From: Siminovitchia terrae
GTDB lineage: Bacteria; Bacillota; Bacilli; Bacillales; Bacillaceae_C
NCBI RefSeq assembly: GCF_003605405.2
Contig: NZ_QYTW02000004.1
Span: 150,120-214,119 of the forward strand
Direction of reading: 5' to 3'
Length of the DNA stretch: 64,000 bases
In this document: positions 1 to 9,378 of the stretch, piece by piece
How positions within the stretch are numbered: the first letter of the stretch is position 1
Layout of the letters: each line of letters begins with the position of its first letter
Program-made: the position numbers and the translations under genes
The notes under the pieces: generated by a model
The model's database searches: none
Told to the model about the DNA's origin: nothing
The model's input: the letters and a program-made list of their open reading frames with translations, nothing else

Positions 1-1548
1 ATCTTAGAAATGAATCTGATTAAAAAACACTCTCCAAAGTATAACGTCTTGCTCAAAGACGATAAGAGCTACCCATATATTAAATTGACGAATGAGCGTC
101 ATCCAAGACTGATCATCACACGTAAGGTGAAGAAAGACAAAGCAAAGTATTTCGGCCCGTATCCAAACGCACAGGCGGCCCATGAAACGAAAAAGCTGCT
201 TGATCGGTTGTACCCCCTTAGAAAATGTCAGTCGCTTCCTGATAGAGTCTGTTTGTATTATCATCTCGGCCAATGTCATGCACCGTGTGTCAATGAAGTC
301 AGCCAGGAAACGTACAAGCAGATTACGGATGAAATTACGAGATTCTTAAACGGGGGATATAAGACGATCAAAAAAGAATTACAGAACAAAATGATCGAAG
401 CTGCCGACCAACTTGAATTTGAGCGGGCGAAAGAATATCGGGACCAAATCAGCAATATTGAAACAACAATGGAAAAACAGACGATCATTTCTTCGGATTT
501 TATCAATCGGGATGTGTTTGGATATGCAATCGATAAAGGATGGATGTGTGTACAGGTGTTCTTTATCCGTCAGGGAAAATTGATTGAACGGGATGTATCT
601 TTATTCCCGGTCTACGGAGATCAAGAAGAAGAGTTTCTTACTTTTTTAGGCCAATTTTACCTCCAACCTCAGCATTTCAAGCCAAAAGAGATCCTTTTGC
701 CCGATTCCGTTGATGCATCCATGGCGGAGCAGCTGGTTCAGACAAAAATCCTGATACCGAAAAGGGGACAAAAGAAGGATCTGGTTCAGTTGGCCGAAAA
801 AAATGCGAAGGTTTCCCTTCACGATAAATTTGCCCTAATTGAAAGGGACGAAGAGAGAACAATCCGTGCGGTTGAGAAGCTTGGGGAAGCGATGGGCATT
901 TATACTCCGTATCGGATTGAAGCTTTTGACAACTCCAATATCCAAGGGGCTGATCCGGTATCAGCTATGGTTGTTTTTATAAATGGAAAGCCGGATAGGA
1001 AGGAATATCGCAAATATAAAATCAAGACGGTGGAAGGACCCGATGACTATGAGTCAATGAGGGAAGTCGTCAGAAGAAGGTATTCCAGGGTGTTAAAAGA
1101 TGGTCTTCCGCTGCCGGATCTGATTCTTATTGATGGGGGAAAAGGGCAGGTTGAAGCGGCTAAGGACATATTGGAGCAGGAGCTTGGCTTGGAAATTCCT
1201 GTGGCAGGATTGGCAAAGGATGAAAAACATAAAACTTCTCAGCTTTTGTTTGGAGATCCACTGGCTGTCGTTCCGTTGGCAAGGAACAGCCAGGAGTTTT
1301 ATTTGATGCAAAGAGTTCAGGATGAAGTCCATCGCTTTGCCATCACATTTCATCGCCAACAGAGAGGGAAATCCGCATTCCAGTCGATCTTGGACGAGAT
1401 ATCTGGCATCGGGCCGGCAAGGAAGCAGAAGCTTCTTAAGCATTTTGGCTCATTGAAGAAAATGAAAGAAGCAGATATTGAAGAAATAACCAAACTGGGC
1501 ATCCCAATGCCCATCGCAGTCAGTTTGATTGAAAAATTGAAAGAATAG
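1..1548 (+). CDS. uvrC: UvrABC system protein C, 5'-truncated by window edge
   Basis: Excinuclease subunit of nucleotide excision repair, making the dual incision with UvrB. The frame is open from base 1, and the first methionine (base 10) lies inside the usual EMNLIKKH motif near residue 90 of full-length UvrC. The gene therefore starts outside the window and the GIY-YIG nuclease domain is missing here only for that reason. Visible parts are the UVR/UvrB-binding motif (around bases 400-470, [16 protein letters not shown]), the RNase H-like second nuclease domain, and C-terminal helix-hairpin-helix repeats ([17 protein letters not shown]). It is followed at once by the lysC promoter, as in Bacillus. 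Confidence 0.97.
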   Translation: MLEMNLIKKHSPKYNVLLKDDKSYPYIKLTNERHPRLIITRKVKKDKAKYFGPYPNAQAAHETKKLLDRLYPLRKCQSLPDRVCLYYHLGQCHAPCVNEVSQETYKQITDEITRFLNGGYKTIKKELQNKMIEAADQLEFERAKEYRDQISNIETTMEKQTIISSDFINRDVFGYAIDKGWMCVQVFFIRQGKLIERDVSLFPVYGDQEEEFLTFLGQFYLQPQHFKPKEILLPDSVDASMAEQLVQTKILIPKRGQKKDLVQLAEKNAKVSLHDKFALIERDEERTIRAVEKLGEAMGIYTPYRIEAFDNSNIQGADPVSAMVVFINGKPDRKEYRKYKIKTVEGPDDYESMREVVRRRYSRVLKDGLPLPDLILIDGGKGQVEAAKDILEQELGLEIPVAGLAKDEKHKTSQLLFGDPLAVVPLARNSQEFYLMQRVQDEVHRFAITFHRQQRGKSAFQSILDEISGIGPARKQKLLKHFGSLKKMKEADIEEITKLGIPMPIAVSLIEKLKE

Positions 1549-1577
1549 TTGAATATGAACAAACTGCGTGCTATAAT
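1549..1577 (+). promoter_or_regulatory. SigA-type promoter of lysC leader
   Basis: TTGAAT (1549-1554) and TATAAT (1572-1577) are separated by 17 bp. The -35 box begins directly after the uvrC stop codon. Placement upstream of the lysine riboswitch fits the Bacillus lysC arrangement. Confidence 0.75.
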
Positions 1578-1597
1578 GAGTCGAAATCAATAAATTG

Positions 1598-1790
1598 ATA
1601 GAGGCGCAAACCTTAAAGAGTAGTAATCTGGAGAAGCGTGGGCTTCGAGGAAGGGTTTATGAAAGGGAAGGATTGCCGAAGTAAAAATAAGCCCCATGAT
1701 TATTTTTACTGGTTCTGTTATTGAATAAATGCAGAATTGTCAGTATGAACTGGTTCATACTGGAGGGCTATCTCATGTTGTGGCTTTTTC
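1598..1790 (+). ncRNA. Lysine riboswitch (L-box) of lysC
   Basis: The leader holds the L-box signatures GAGGCGC, AGTAAT, GGAGAAG, GGAAGGATTGCCGAAG and the long GAACTGGTTC-type arm, in order, between a promoter and a strong terminator ahead of aspartokinase. This is the standard lysine-sensing riboswitch, which terminates transcription when lysine is high. Boundaries are approximate. Confidence 0.88.
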
Positions 1791-1813
1791 ACTTTTATTT
1801 ACTGTGACTCACA

Positions 1814-1847
1814 AGCAATGAGAGGAGACTCTCATTGCTTTTTTTTA
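1814..1847 (+). terminator. Riboswitch-controlled terminator
   Basis: Perfect 11-bp stem AGCAATGAGAG / CTCTCATTGCT with a 4-nt loop, followed by eight T. It is the expression platform of the lysine riboswitch. Confidence 0.9.
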
Positions 1848-1895
1848 TGCTAAGGAAAGTATAAAGGTAACCAGAACTTTCCTTTCAAAGTCTAT

Positions 1896-1996
1896 GAGTA
1901 ATGTCTAGCTCTAGCGCCTATCGATTAGCAGACTTCGCGTCCTCTCTTGCGATAAGCCAACATCGGCTCCAATAGACAGGCGTTTGCGCTTATCTT
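1896..1996 (+). repeat. Bacillaceae dispersed intergenic repeat (CTAGCTC-AGCGCC type)
   Basis: The segment opens with GTCTAGCTCTAGCGCCTA and ends with GGCGTTTGCGCTTATC. This resembles a small GC-rich repeat I know from intergenic regions of many Bacillus genomes. It has no ORF. I recognise the type from memory only, and no second copy occurs in this window. Confidence 0.5.
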
Positions 1997-2021
1997 AATT
2001 ATTAAAGAAAGAAGGTAGATT

Positions 2022-3254
2022 ATGGGTACCGTAGTCATCAAATTCGGGGGCTCGTCACTTAGCACAACCGATAAAATCAAAAATGCTGCAAGAATGATCA
2101 TTGCAGAAAAGGAAAATGGAAAAAATGTCGTGGCTGTTGTTTCGGCAATGGGCAAAACGACTGACCAGCTATTGACTCTGGCTGGGGAAATTACAGCTCG
2201 TCCAGCCAAGCGGGAAATGGACATGCTGCTTACCACTGGGGAACAAGTATCCATTTCACTATTGTCGATGGCTTTGACAGAAATGGGAGCTGAAGCTGTT
2301 TCTTTGACCGGCTGGCAGGCAGGGATCATCACGGAAAAAGTGCATAATAATGCAAGAATTGTTGATGTTAAAGCGGATCATATAGAGAAAATTTTACAAG
2401 AGGGAAAAATAATCGTAGCGGCCGGCTTCCAAGGTGTAACGGAAGACGGAGAAATCACTACTCTCGGTAGAGGTGGGTCAGACACGACTGCGGTAGCCCT
2501 TGCAGCTGCGCTCAAAGCCGAACGCTGCTCCATCTGCACAGATGTAACCGGAGTCTTCACATCCGATCCACGCTACGTTCCGAAGGCGCGCAAGCTAGCA
2601 TCCATTTCCTATGATGAAATGCTCGAGCTAGCGAATCTTGGCGCGGGTGTACTCCACCCACGTGCTGTTGAGTTTGCAAAAAATCACTCCGTCTCACTAG
2701 AAGTAAGATCAAGTAGTGAAAGTGAAAAAGGTACAGTAATTGAGGAGGAAGCTTCCATGGAAAAGAATTTGATTGTACGTGGTGTAGCATTTGAAGATAA
2801 CATTACAAGAATGACAGTATTTGGGTTGAAAGATGAAATAACCGGACTTCCGTCTGTTTTCTCCACCCTGGCTGCCAATCAGATTGATGTGGATATTATT
2901 ATTCAAAGTCAAACAGATAACGAGACGAACTTATCATTTTCGATCAAAGATAAAGACCGCCAGGAAGCGGTTGAAGTATTGGAAAAAGAAAAAGAGGCAA
3001 TCGGATTTGATCATATTGAATGTGAGACCGGTCTTTCCAAAGTGTCCATTGTTGGATCAGGAATGGTTTCCAATCCTGGGGTGGCAGCGAAAATGTTTGC
3101 TGTATTGGCGGACAATGGAATCCAATCAAAAATGGTCAGCACATCTGAAATCAAAGTGTCAGTACTTGTGGATGCCGAGCAAATGAAACCGGCTGCTCAG
3201 CATTTGCATGATGCCTTTGAATTAGGTGCACTTGAAGAAACGGCCTCAAAATAA
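2022..3254 (+). CDS. lysC: Aspartokinase (lysine-sensitive type), alpha and beta subunits
   Basis: Phosphorylates L-aspartate, the first step towards lysine, threonine, methionine and diaminopimelate. The 410 residues carry the kinase start VIKFGGSSL, the central [19 protein letters not shown] motif and two C-terminal ACT regulatory domains (from about residue 250). The length is normal. The ATG at 2022 follows GAAAGAAGG. A second in-frame start at 2757 can yield the regulatory beta subunit, as in the Bacillus subtilis enzyme. Expression is controlled by the upstream lysine riboswitch. Confidence 0.96.
   Translation: MGTVVIKFGGSSLSTTDKIKNAARMIIAEKENGKNVVAVVSAMGKTTDQLLTLAGEITARPAKREMDMLLTTGEQVSISLLSMALTEMGAEAVSLTGWQAGIITEKVHNNARIVDVKADHIEKILQEGKIIVAAGFQGVTEDGEITTLGRGGSDTTAVALAAALKAERCSICTDVTGVFTSDPRYVPKARKLASISYDEMLELANLGAGVLHPRAVEFAKNHSVSLEVRSSSESEKGTVIEEEASMEKNLIVRGVAFEDNITRMTVFGLKDEITGLPSVFSTLAANQIDVDIIIQSQTDNETNLSFSIKDKDRQEAVEVLEKEKEAIGFDHIECETGLSKVSIVGSGMVSNPGVAAKMFAVLADNGIQSKMVSTSEIKVSVLVDAEQMKPAAQHLHDAFELGALEETASK
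2742..2759 (+). promoter_or_regulatory. Internal ribosome binding site and start for the lysC beta subunit
   Basis: GAGGAGG sits about 8 nt before an in-frame ATG at 2757 (codon 246 of lysC), exactly at the kinase/ACT boundary ([15 protein letters not shown]). Bacillus aspartokinase II is known to be made as alpha and beta chains from nested in-frame starts; this matches. Confidence 0.8.
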
Positions 3255-3260
3255 AAGAAC

Positions 3261-3290
3261 AGCCTGCCTAATTAGAGGCAGGCTCTGCTT
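3261..3290 (+). terminator. Hairpin after lysC
   Basis: AGCCTGCCT / AGGCAGGCT, 9-bp stem with a 6-nt loop. The T tract is weak. It lies between convergent lysC and yslB and could serve both. Confidence 0.6.
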
Positions 3291-3317
3291 ATGCAGCGAG
3301 ACATACTCATCATTTGT

Positions 3318-3779
3318 TTAATCTGTCAGTATGGCTTTATGATCCCAGCGGACGACAAAAGTCACTTTACCTTGTTTTTTATTGACTTCTTCGAAAGCCT
3401 CGGCTGTCGCTTGTTTCATGGATTGCACCTGCTCGGCAAGAAATCCTGCTTCAAGGCGGAAACTGGGGTCTGACCCCATGACAAGACGTCTCTCGACAAT
3501 GTCACCACTTAATTCCAGACGGAATTCGTTTTTCTTTTCATGGACTATATGTAGGTGTCCCCAGCCAGCTTCCTTGAAGAACTCTATGGCTTCGTCCACT
3601 GATAGAAGCGGAAATCTCCGAGCAATATGCTTTCCCGCCCAATAGGAAATTTCATGAGTATCGCCGCCGAGCAGCTCGGGAATGAGTATGTCTCTTAACA
3701 ATTCATACGCAAAAACGGGCACTACTGACTGTTCTTTGTTTTCCAAGGGAGGGGCTTCATGTTTGGATAATGATTTCAC
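3318..3779 (-). CDS. yslB: YslB family protein (DUF2507)
   Basis: A 153-residue protein of unknown biochemical role, recognised by its sequence (FAYELLRD, GWGHL, FRLEAGFLAEQ) and by its conserved place between lysC and sdhC in Bacillus. A GTG start at 3779 follows a GAGGA site on the minus strand. No membrane segment or signal peptide is visible. Confidence 0.85.
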   Translation of the reverse strand: MKSLSKHEAPPLENKEQSVVPVFAYELLRDILIPELLGGDTHEISYWAGKHIARRFPLLSVDEAIEFFKEAGWGHLHIVHEKKNEFRLELSGDIVERRLVMGSDPSFRLEAGFLAEQVQSMKQATAEAFEEVNKKQGKVTFVVRWDHKAILTD

Positions 3780-3900
3780 TATAATTCCTCACTTTCAAAT
3801 ATGAGTATATTATAAACGAAAGCAAAGTGTAAGTGGGCAGGAAACTTATTACGAATTGGATTCTTTATTCAATTTAGAATAAATTAAGAATCCCCTTATC

Positions 3901-3929
3901 TTGACGAGGCAGGGCGAGGGGAGTAGAAT
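3901..3929 (+). promoter_or_regulatory. Probable promoter of sdhCAB
   Basis: TTGACG (3901-3906) and TAGAAT (3924-3929) with a 17-bp spacer, about 105 bp before sdhC. The stretch from 3930 to 4034 is an untranslated leader; an open frame through it lacks a convincing start. Confidence 0.6.
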
Positions 3930-4034
3930 GAAATATGGTCACAACTTTGTTACAAACATTTATGTTGTTCGACATGCCCAATCGGACAAAAACTGTCAAA
4001 GGAGCAGACGCTTAATTACTAAGGGGGGTAAATC

Positions 4035-4661
4035 GTGGCAGGAAAAAATGAGTTTTATTGGCGCAGGTTGCACTCATTACTTGGGGTAATTCCAGTAGGG
4101 GTCTTTTTAGTGCAACACTTGATCATCAACCATTTCGCTACGCTTGGCGAAGAGGCGTTCAACAATGCGGCAGGATTTATAGGTGATTTTCCTTTTATCA
4201 TCATCCTGGAGTTTGTTGTTATCTACATACCATTAGTGTTTCACGCCATTTTAGGGATTTATATCGCATTTACAGCGAAGAATAATCCGGTGAGATTGAG
4301 CTTTTTTCGTAACTGGATGTTCGCCTTGCAGAGAATAACCGGAATTATCTTATTGTTCTTTATTGCTTGGCATGTGTGGGAAACACGCATCCAAAAAGCA
4401 CTTGGTGCAGAAGTGGACTTCCAAATGATGTCGGATATTCTGTCTAACCCGGTCATGTTGATCATCTATATTCTTGGGGTTTTGTCCGCTACATTCCACT
4501 TGTCAAATGGCCTATGGGGATTCCTGGTAAAATGGGGCATTACACAATCACCAAGAGCCCAATACATCTCTTCTTGGGTAATGGGAATTGTCTTTGTGAT
4601 TATTTCTACTGTCGGAATTCGTGCGGCTCTTGCTTTTGCCTATCCACAATGGTTTGTATGA
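4035..4661 (+). CDS. sdhC: Succinate dehydrogenase cytochrome b558 subunit
   Basis: Membrane anchor of complex II, 208 residues, binding heme b and linking SdhAB to menaquinone. Five hydrophobic segments are visible, with histidines in membrane context (RRLHSLLG, LVQHLIINH, VFHAILG, WHVWET) that fit heme ligation in the Bacillus two-heme type. The GTG start at 4035 follows AAGGGGGG. First gene of sdhCAB. Confidence 0.95.
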   Translation: MAGKNEFYWRRLHSLLGVIPVGVFLVQHLIINHFATLGEEAFNNAAGFIGDFPFIIILEFVVIYIPLVFHAILGIYIAFTAKNNPVRLSFFRNWMFALQRITGIILLFFIAWHVWETRIQKALGAEVDFQMMSDILSNPVMLIIYILGVLSATFHLSNGLWGFLVKWGITQSPRAQYISSWVMGIVFVIISTVGIRAALAFAYPQWFV

Positions 4662-4730
4662 TGGACCCAAAATGACTTTGTTGCGGGAAGACGACACAAT
4701 TAGATGTATGAAAAGGAGTGTAACCTTTCG

Positions 4731-6491
4731 ATGAGCAAGGGCAAAATCATTGTCGTCGGCGGTGGATTAGCCGGCCTGATGGCAACTATTAAAATTGCAG
4801 AAGAAGGAAATTCGGTGGATCTTTTCTCCCTTGTACCCGTAAAGAGATCCCACTCTGTCTGTGCGCAGGGCGGTATCAACGGTGCGGTTAACACAAAGGG
4901 TGAAGGCGACTCGCCTTTGATCCATTTTGACGATACAGTATACGGTGGAGACTTTTTGGCCAACCAGCCGCCAGTTAAGGCGATGTGCGAGGCAGCTCCT
5001 TCTATAATCAATCTTTTGGACAGAATGGGCGTTATGTTCAACAGGACACCGGAAGGCTTGCTTGACTTCCGACGTTTCGGTGGTACTCAGCATCACCGTA
5101 CAGCTTTTGCGGGTGCTACAACAGGCCAGCAGCTGTTATATGCTCTTGATGAGCAGGTTCGCCGCCATGAAGTGGCTGGACTTGTTAACAAATATGAAGG
5201 CTGGGATTTCCTGGGTATCATCCAAGACGATAATGGAGAATGTCAAGGAATCGTAGCCCAAAACCTGAATACAATGGAAATCCAATCATTCCCTGCAGAT
5301 GCTGTTATTATGGCGACTGGCGGACCTGGAATTATCTTTGGTAAGTCGACTAACTCTGTTATCAATACTGGATCAGCGGCTTCCATCGTCTACCAGCAGG
5401 GTGCTACCTATTCGAATGGTGAATTCATCCAAATTCACCCGACTGCTATCCCTGGTGATGACAAGCTTCGTCTGATGAGTGAGTCAGCACGTGGTGAAGG
5501 TGGACGAGTTTGGACGTATAAGGATGGAAAACCTTGGTATTTCCTTGAAGAAAAATATCCGGCATATGGAAACCTCGTACCGCGTGACATTGCTACACGG
5601 GAAATTTTCCATGTCTGCGTAGATATGAAACTTGGAGTAAACGGGGAAAACATGGTTTACCTTGATCTTTCCCACAAAGATCCAAAAGAACTGGATATTA
5701 AACTTGGCGGAATCATCGAAATCTATGAGAAGTTTACTGGAGATGACCCTCGAAAAGTTCCAATGAAAATCTTCCCAGCAGTCCACTACTCAATGGGCGG
5801 TTTATGGGTTGATTATGAACAACATACAAACATCAAAGGTTTATTTGCAGCAGGTGAATGTGATTATTCACAACACGGAGCGAACCGCTTAGGTGCAAAC
5901 TCATTGCTTTCAGCGATTTATGGAGGAATGGTAGCGGGCCCTGAAGCTGTTAAATATGTAAATGGACTAGAGAAGAGTGTTGAAGATCTTCCTTCTTCAT
6001 TATTTGATGCAGCAACTAAAAAAGAAGAAGAAAAATGGGCGGATATCACATCTCTTGATGGAACAGAAAATGCTTATGTACTCCATAAAGAGCTTGGCGA
6101 ATGGATGACAAACAACGTAACTGTTGTTCGTGAAAATAAAAACTTGAAAGCAACCGACGATAAAATTCTTGAGTTGATGGAACGCTGGAAAAACATCAAT
6201 ATCAACGATACAGCCAGCTGGAGTAATCAGGGTGCTATGTTCACAAGACAGTTGTGGAATATGATGCAGCTTGGGCGTGTCATCACAATCGGTGCTTTGA
6301 ACCGTAATGAAAGCCGCGGTGCTCACTATAAGCCTGAATTCCCTGATCGTAATGACTCAGAATGGCTGAAAACAACTATGGCTGATTTCAACCCTGCTAA
6401 AAACCAGCCGGAATTCAGCTACGCGGATGTAGATGTATCCCTTATTAAGCCTCGTAAAAGGGACTATACTAAGAAGAAAGAGGAGAAATAA
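4731..6491 (+). CDS. sdhA: Succinate dehydrogenase flavoprotein subunit
   Basis: Oxidises succinate to fumarate with covalently bound FAD. The start at 4731 (MSKGKIIVVGGGLAGLMA) is preferred over the upstream frame opening because AAAAGGAGTG ends 12 nt before it. The dinucleotide-binding GGGLAGL motif, the HSVCAQGGING segment with the flavin-linking histidine, the active-site region (HPTAIPG, RGEGG) and SRGAHYKPEFPDRND are all present. At 586 residues the length is usual. It is separated by 2 bp from sdhB. Confidence 0.97.
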   Translation: MSKGKIIVVGGGLAGLMATIKIAEEGNSVDLFSLVPVKRSHSVCAQGGINGAVNTKGEGDSPLIHFDDTVYGGDFLANQPPVKAMCEAAPSIINLLDRMGVMFNRTPEGLLDFRRFGGTQHHRTAFAGATTGQQLLYALDEQVRRHEVAGLVNKYEGWDFLGIIQDDNGECQGIVAQNLNTMEIQSFPADAVIMATGGPGIIFGKSTNSVINTGSAASIVYQQGATYSNGEFIQIHPTAIPGDDKLRLMSESARGEGGRVWTYKDGKPWYFLEEKYPAYGNLVPRDIATREIFHVCVDMKLGVNGENMVYLDLSHKDPKELDIKLGGIIEIYEKFTGDDPRKVPMKIFPAVHYSMGGLWVDYEQHTNIKGLFAAGECDYSQHGANRLGANSLLSAIYGGMVAGPEAVKYVNGLEKSVEDLPSSLFDAATKKEEEKWADITSLDGTENAYVLHKELGEWMTNNVTVVRENKNLKATDDKILELMERWKNININDTASWSNQGAMFTRQLWNMMQLGRVITIGALNRNESRGAHYKPEFPDRNDSEWLKTTMADFNPAKNQPEFSYADVDVSLIKPRKRDYTKKKEEK

Positions 6492-6493
6492 GG

Positions 6494-7261
6494 ATGAGCG
6501 AAAACAAAACTGTCACTTTTATTATCACTCGACAAGATCATCCTGATTCCCAGCCATACGAAGAAGAATTCAAACTGAATTACCGCCCGAACATGAATGT
6601 CATTTCGGCGTTGATGGAAATTCGCCGTAATCCGGTAAATGCCAAAGGGGAAAAAACTACACCGGTCGCATGGGATATGAACTGTCTTGAAGAGGTTTGT
6701 GGAGCATGTTCTATGAAAATCAATGGCAAGCCGCGTCAATCTTGTACGGCTTTGATTGACAAGCTTGAGCAGCCGATTCGCTTACAGCCTATGGATACTT
6801 TCCCGGTTGTCCGCGACTTGCTCATCGATAGAAGCAGAATGTTTGATTCTTTGAAACGGATCAAAGCCTGGATTCCAATCGATGGTACGTACGATCTCGG
6901 ACCTGGTCCGCGCATGCCAGAAAGAAAACGCCAATGGGCGTATGAGCTTTCAAAATGTATGACATGTGGCGTATGTTTGGAAGCTTGTCCGAATGTTAAC
7001 AGCAAATCTGATTTCATCGGACCTGCATTCCTTTCATTGCCTCGTCTGTATAACACGCATCCAACTGGAGCAATGAACAAGGACGAACGTCTTGAAGCAC
7101 TTATGGGAGATGGAGGAATTACTGGTTGTGGTAACTCCCAAAACTGTGTTCAAGTTTGTCCCAAAGGAATTCCGTTGACAACGTCGATTGCTGCGATGAA
7201 CCGTGCTACAAGCATACAAATGTTTAAGAAATTCTTCGGAAGCGACCACATGGTGGATTAA
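6494..7261 (+). CDS. sdhB: Succinate dehydrogenase iron-sulfur subunit
   Basis: Passes electrons from SdhA flavin to the membrane anchor. The 255 residues show the plant-type [2Fe-2S] cysteines (CLEEVCGACSMKINGKPRQSC) and the two later cluster motifs (CMTCGVCLEACP and CGNSQNCVQVCP). The ATG at 6494 follows GAGGAGAAATAAGG. Last gene of the operon, ended by the terminator at 7293. Confidence 0.97.
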   Translation: MSENKTVTFIITRQDHPDSQPYEEEFKLNYRPNMNVISALMEIRRNPVNAKGEKTTPVAWDMNCLEEVCGACSMKINGKPRQSCTALIDKLEQPIRLQPMDTFPVVRDLLIDRSRMFDSLKRIKAWIPIDGTYDLGPGPRMPERKRQWAYELSKCMTCGVCLEACPNVNSKSDFIGPAFLSLPRLYNTHPTGAMNKDERLEALMGDGGITGCGNSQNCVQVCPKGIPLTTSIAAMNRATSIQMFKKFFGSDHMVD

Positions 7262-7292
7262 TTCTAAATACTATCTTGCTTGTTTACACATA

Positions 7293-7331
7293 AAACAGCA
7301 GCTGTCCACATTGAGGCAGCTGCTGTTTTTT
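7293..7331 (+). terminator. sdhCAB terminator
   Basis: AAACAGCAGCTG / CAGCTGCTGTTT, a perfect 12-bp stem followed by T's. The T tract is the TTTAA target of the 190-bp element copy starting at 7334. Confidence 0.92.
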
Positions 7332-7333
7332 AA

Positions 7334-7523
7334 CTTCATTCAGCAGAAATCTCCCACTTCTATAAGTGGTGAGATGAATGCATATTGGTATTCCGTTCAG
7401 TGGGGATTCAAACCCCGGCTGAATAAAGTCAAAGCCTCCGGCGGATGCAACAGATTTTCAGAGGAAATTTATCGAGCGGAGCTCGATAAAATCTGGGCGC
7501 AAATACGCCAAGGCGCATTTGAT
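7334..7523 (+). repeat. 190-bp structured element, copy 1
   Basis: Full-length copy, starting CTTCATTCAGCAG just after TTTAA and ending CATTTGAT. All four hairpins can form: the left CCACTT stem, ATTCAG/CTGAAT (here GTTCAG, a wobble), the 10-bp TTTATCGAGC stem, and the right-end CAAAT/ATTTG stem. It sits on the T tract of the sdh terminator and just upstream of ysmA. Confidence 0.93.
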
Positions 7524-7544
7524 TAAAGGGAGGAAGATGGGGAT

Positions 7545-7997
7545 ATGTCCCGAATTTCATACATAGAAAGCCTGGAACAATGGAAAAGCAATTTTTCATT
7601 TTACCAGGAAGTGAAAGTTCGCTTTTCAGAAACCGATATGTTCGGACACCTGAATAACACAGTGCCACCAGTCTATTTTGAGCAAGCGCGTATAGGTTTC
7701 TTTAAAAAGACGGGATTGATGCAGAAATGGGTGGAGTCCTCCCAGGAAACGATGCCAGTTGTGGCAGATTTGCAATGTGATTTTTTGTCGCAGGTGTATT
7801 TTGACGAACAGTTGAAGGTTTTTGTAAAGGTCAAAAAAATAGGAACCTCCTCTGTAGACCTTCATTATATGGCGGTGCGGGAGGATGGAACTCTCTGTTT
7901 TACCGGCAGGGGAGTGATCGTCCAAGTTTCCAAAGCAACCGGGAAAAGCGTTCCTTGGTCGGAAGAATTTAAAGAGCGACTGATGTCGAAAGTTTAA
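7545..7997 (+). CDS. ysmA: Acyl-CoA thioesterase of the 4HBT hotdog family
   Basis: A 150-residue hotdog-fold protein. The RFSETDMFGHLNNTVPPVYFEQARI motif has the Asp and hydrophobic pattern typical of 4-hydroxybenzoyl-CoA thioesterase relatives. The position after sdhB matches Bacillus ysmA, whose substrate is not established. The ATG at 7545 follows GGGAGG at a longish 11-nt spacing. The TAA stop is also the TTTAA target of element copy 2, so the element begins on the base after the stop. Confidence 0.85.
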   Translation: MSRISYIESLEQWKSNFSFYQEVKVRFSETDMFGHLNNTVPPVYFEQARIGFFKKTGLMQKWVESSQETMPVVADLQCDFLSQVYFDEQLKVFVKVKKIGTSSVDLHYMAVREDGTLCFTGRGVIVQVSKATGKSVPWSEEFKERLMSKV

Positions 7998-8169
7998 CTT
8001 CATTCAGCAGAAGTCTCCCACTTCAGTAAGTGGTGAGATGAATGCCTATTGGTATTCCATTCAGTGGGGGTTCAAACCCCGGCTGAATAAAGTTAAAGCC
8101 TCCGGCGGATGCTACAGATTTTCAGAGGAAATTTATCGAGCGGAGCTCGATAAAATCTGGGCGCAAATA
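7998..8169 (+). repeat. 190-bp structured element, copy 2 (3'-truncated)
   Basis: Starts at the base after the ysmA stop codon (GTTTAA|CTTCATTC). The last 21 bases, with most of the right-end hairpin, are missing; similarity ends at GCGCAAATA. Confidence 0.92.
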
Positions 8170-8196
8170 TAATTTTTAAAAAAAGGAAGTTGAAAT

Positions 8197-8409
8197 ATGA
8201 AAAGACTCGTACTGTTTCCTTTACCAATCGCCATTATAGTATATTTAATGGCGAGTTGGTGGTTGAATAAATATTATACCGACATAGAATTGAATATGCG
8301 GACATATCTTGCCATTGGTGCTGCCCTCGTCTCTGGAGTTATTTCTTATTTTCTATTTACGAATGATACAGATAAGTTTAATTCCACTGATGAAAAAAGA
8401 AAAAAATGA
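8197..8409 (+). CDS. Small membrane protein of unknown function
   Basis: 70 residues with two hydrophobic segments (about 4-22 and 38-56) and a charged C-terminus. The ATG follows AAAGGAAG. I do not recognise a family. It lies 27 bp after the truncated element copy, so its original promoter context may have been displaced. Confidence 0.6.
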   Translation: MKRLVLFPLPIAIIVYLMASWWLNKYYTDIELNMRTYLAIGAALVSGVISYFLFTNDTDKFNSTDEKRKK

Positions 8410-8599
8410 AGTGAATGTTTTCACACAAAATGCTGCATGCATGGTGTGGCAATAAGGCTGTGGGAAAGGGAAAGGCAACGATAATTGAAAAAGAATGAAT
8501 TTCATAAAAGTAAGAAGAAGGAATTGAACAAAAGAAACCGTAAATAAATGGGCTATATGAGCGGAGTCGATTCTCCATCAATACACCATTCAAAATAGT

Positions 8600-8640
8600 A
8601 ATCAGCTAAGTGGCAAGGGAACTCTTGGCTGATTTATTTT
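8600..8640 (+). terminator. Terminator-like hairpin
   Basis: AATCAGCTAAG / CTTGGCTGATT followed by a TTATTTTAT run. The region 8410-8840 otherwise shows no gene. Confidence 0.6.
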
Positions 8641-8844
8641 ATGCTCAGTTAGGGGATTTTCGCGGTATGCAAAATCATTGATCAAAAATAGTACATAATC
8701 TTTGTGAAAATATGCACTTAAGAACATTCTAATTTAAGCAAGTAATCTCAAAAAATGATCGACTAATTGGAAGAGATTTCTATATAATAAATTTAGGAAG
8801 GCGCTAATGATGAATTATTCGATGAAAAATGGAGGTGAATAGCA

Positions 8845-9315
8845 ATGTCTAATGATAATGAAATTGTATTAGATAAGGAGAAAGAAAAGCACCCAAAAAT
8901 CAAAGTAGAAAGAAAAGAAGGGGAACCAACCTCAGCTTTCAAAGGAGCTGCCTGGGCAGCGCTGTTTGTGGGTGTTGTAGCTTATCTTATAGGATTGTAT
9001 AATGCGGCAATGCAGTTGAATGAAAAAGGATATTACTTTGCAGTTCTAATATTCGGACTTTACTCAGCCGTATCTTTACAAAAAGCAGTAAGAGATAAAG
9101 ATGAAGGAATACCAGTCACTGGTATTTATTATGGCATTAGTTGGTTTGCACTAATTGTATCAATTTTATTAATGGCGATTGGTTTATACAATGCGGGAAG
9201 TATTGTTTTAAGCGAAAAAGGATTTTATGGCATGGCATTCGTTCTCAGCATATTTGCTGCTATAACAGTTCAGAAGAATATTAGAGATACAAATAGGGCG
9301 AGAGAAAGAGATTGA
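8845..9315 (+). CDS. YiaA/YiaB-type inner membrane protein
   Basis: 156 residues with four membrane segments arranged as two similar halves. Each half has the pattern GLYNA...EKGxYxxxxxFxxxxAxxxQKxxRD (residues about 50-92 and 107-150), which is the YiaAB two-helix domain. A charged N-terminal tail of about 28 residues precedes it. The ATG follows GGAGGTGAATAGCA. Function unknown. A terminator follows at 9409. Confidence 0.8.
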   Translation: MSNDNEIVLDKEKEKHPKIKVERKEGEPTSAFKGAAWAALFVGVVAYLIGLYNAAMQLNEKGYYFAVLIFGLYSAVSLQKAVRDKDEGIPVTGIYYGISWFALIVSILLMAIGLYNAGSIVLSEKGFYGMAFVLSIFAAITVQKNIRDTNRARERD

Positions 9316-9378
9316 TCATTAATAGGAGAGTTTCTTAGAAAAATGGAAGCTTTATGGAAAGCTCCATTAGACTTTGAA

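Noticed and set aside
3901..4089. 62-codon frame upstream of sdhC
   Set aside because: It overlaps the sdh promoter and leader, has no family resemblance and runs out of frame into sdhC.
7405..7435. tRNA-like T-arm (GGGGTTCAAACCCC) in every element copy
   Set aside because: No acceptor, D or anticodon arms around it; it is hairpin 2 of the repeated element.
7376..7526. A conserved small ORF ([18 protein letters not shown]...) of about 50 codons inside each element copy
   Set aside because: It has no proper ribosome binding site, carries a stop in copy 6 and a frameshift in copy 9, and has no stop codon of its own; the base pattern is explained by the hairpins. I treat it as a by-product of the RNA/DNA structure.
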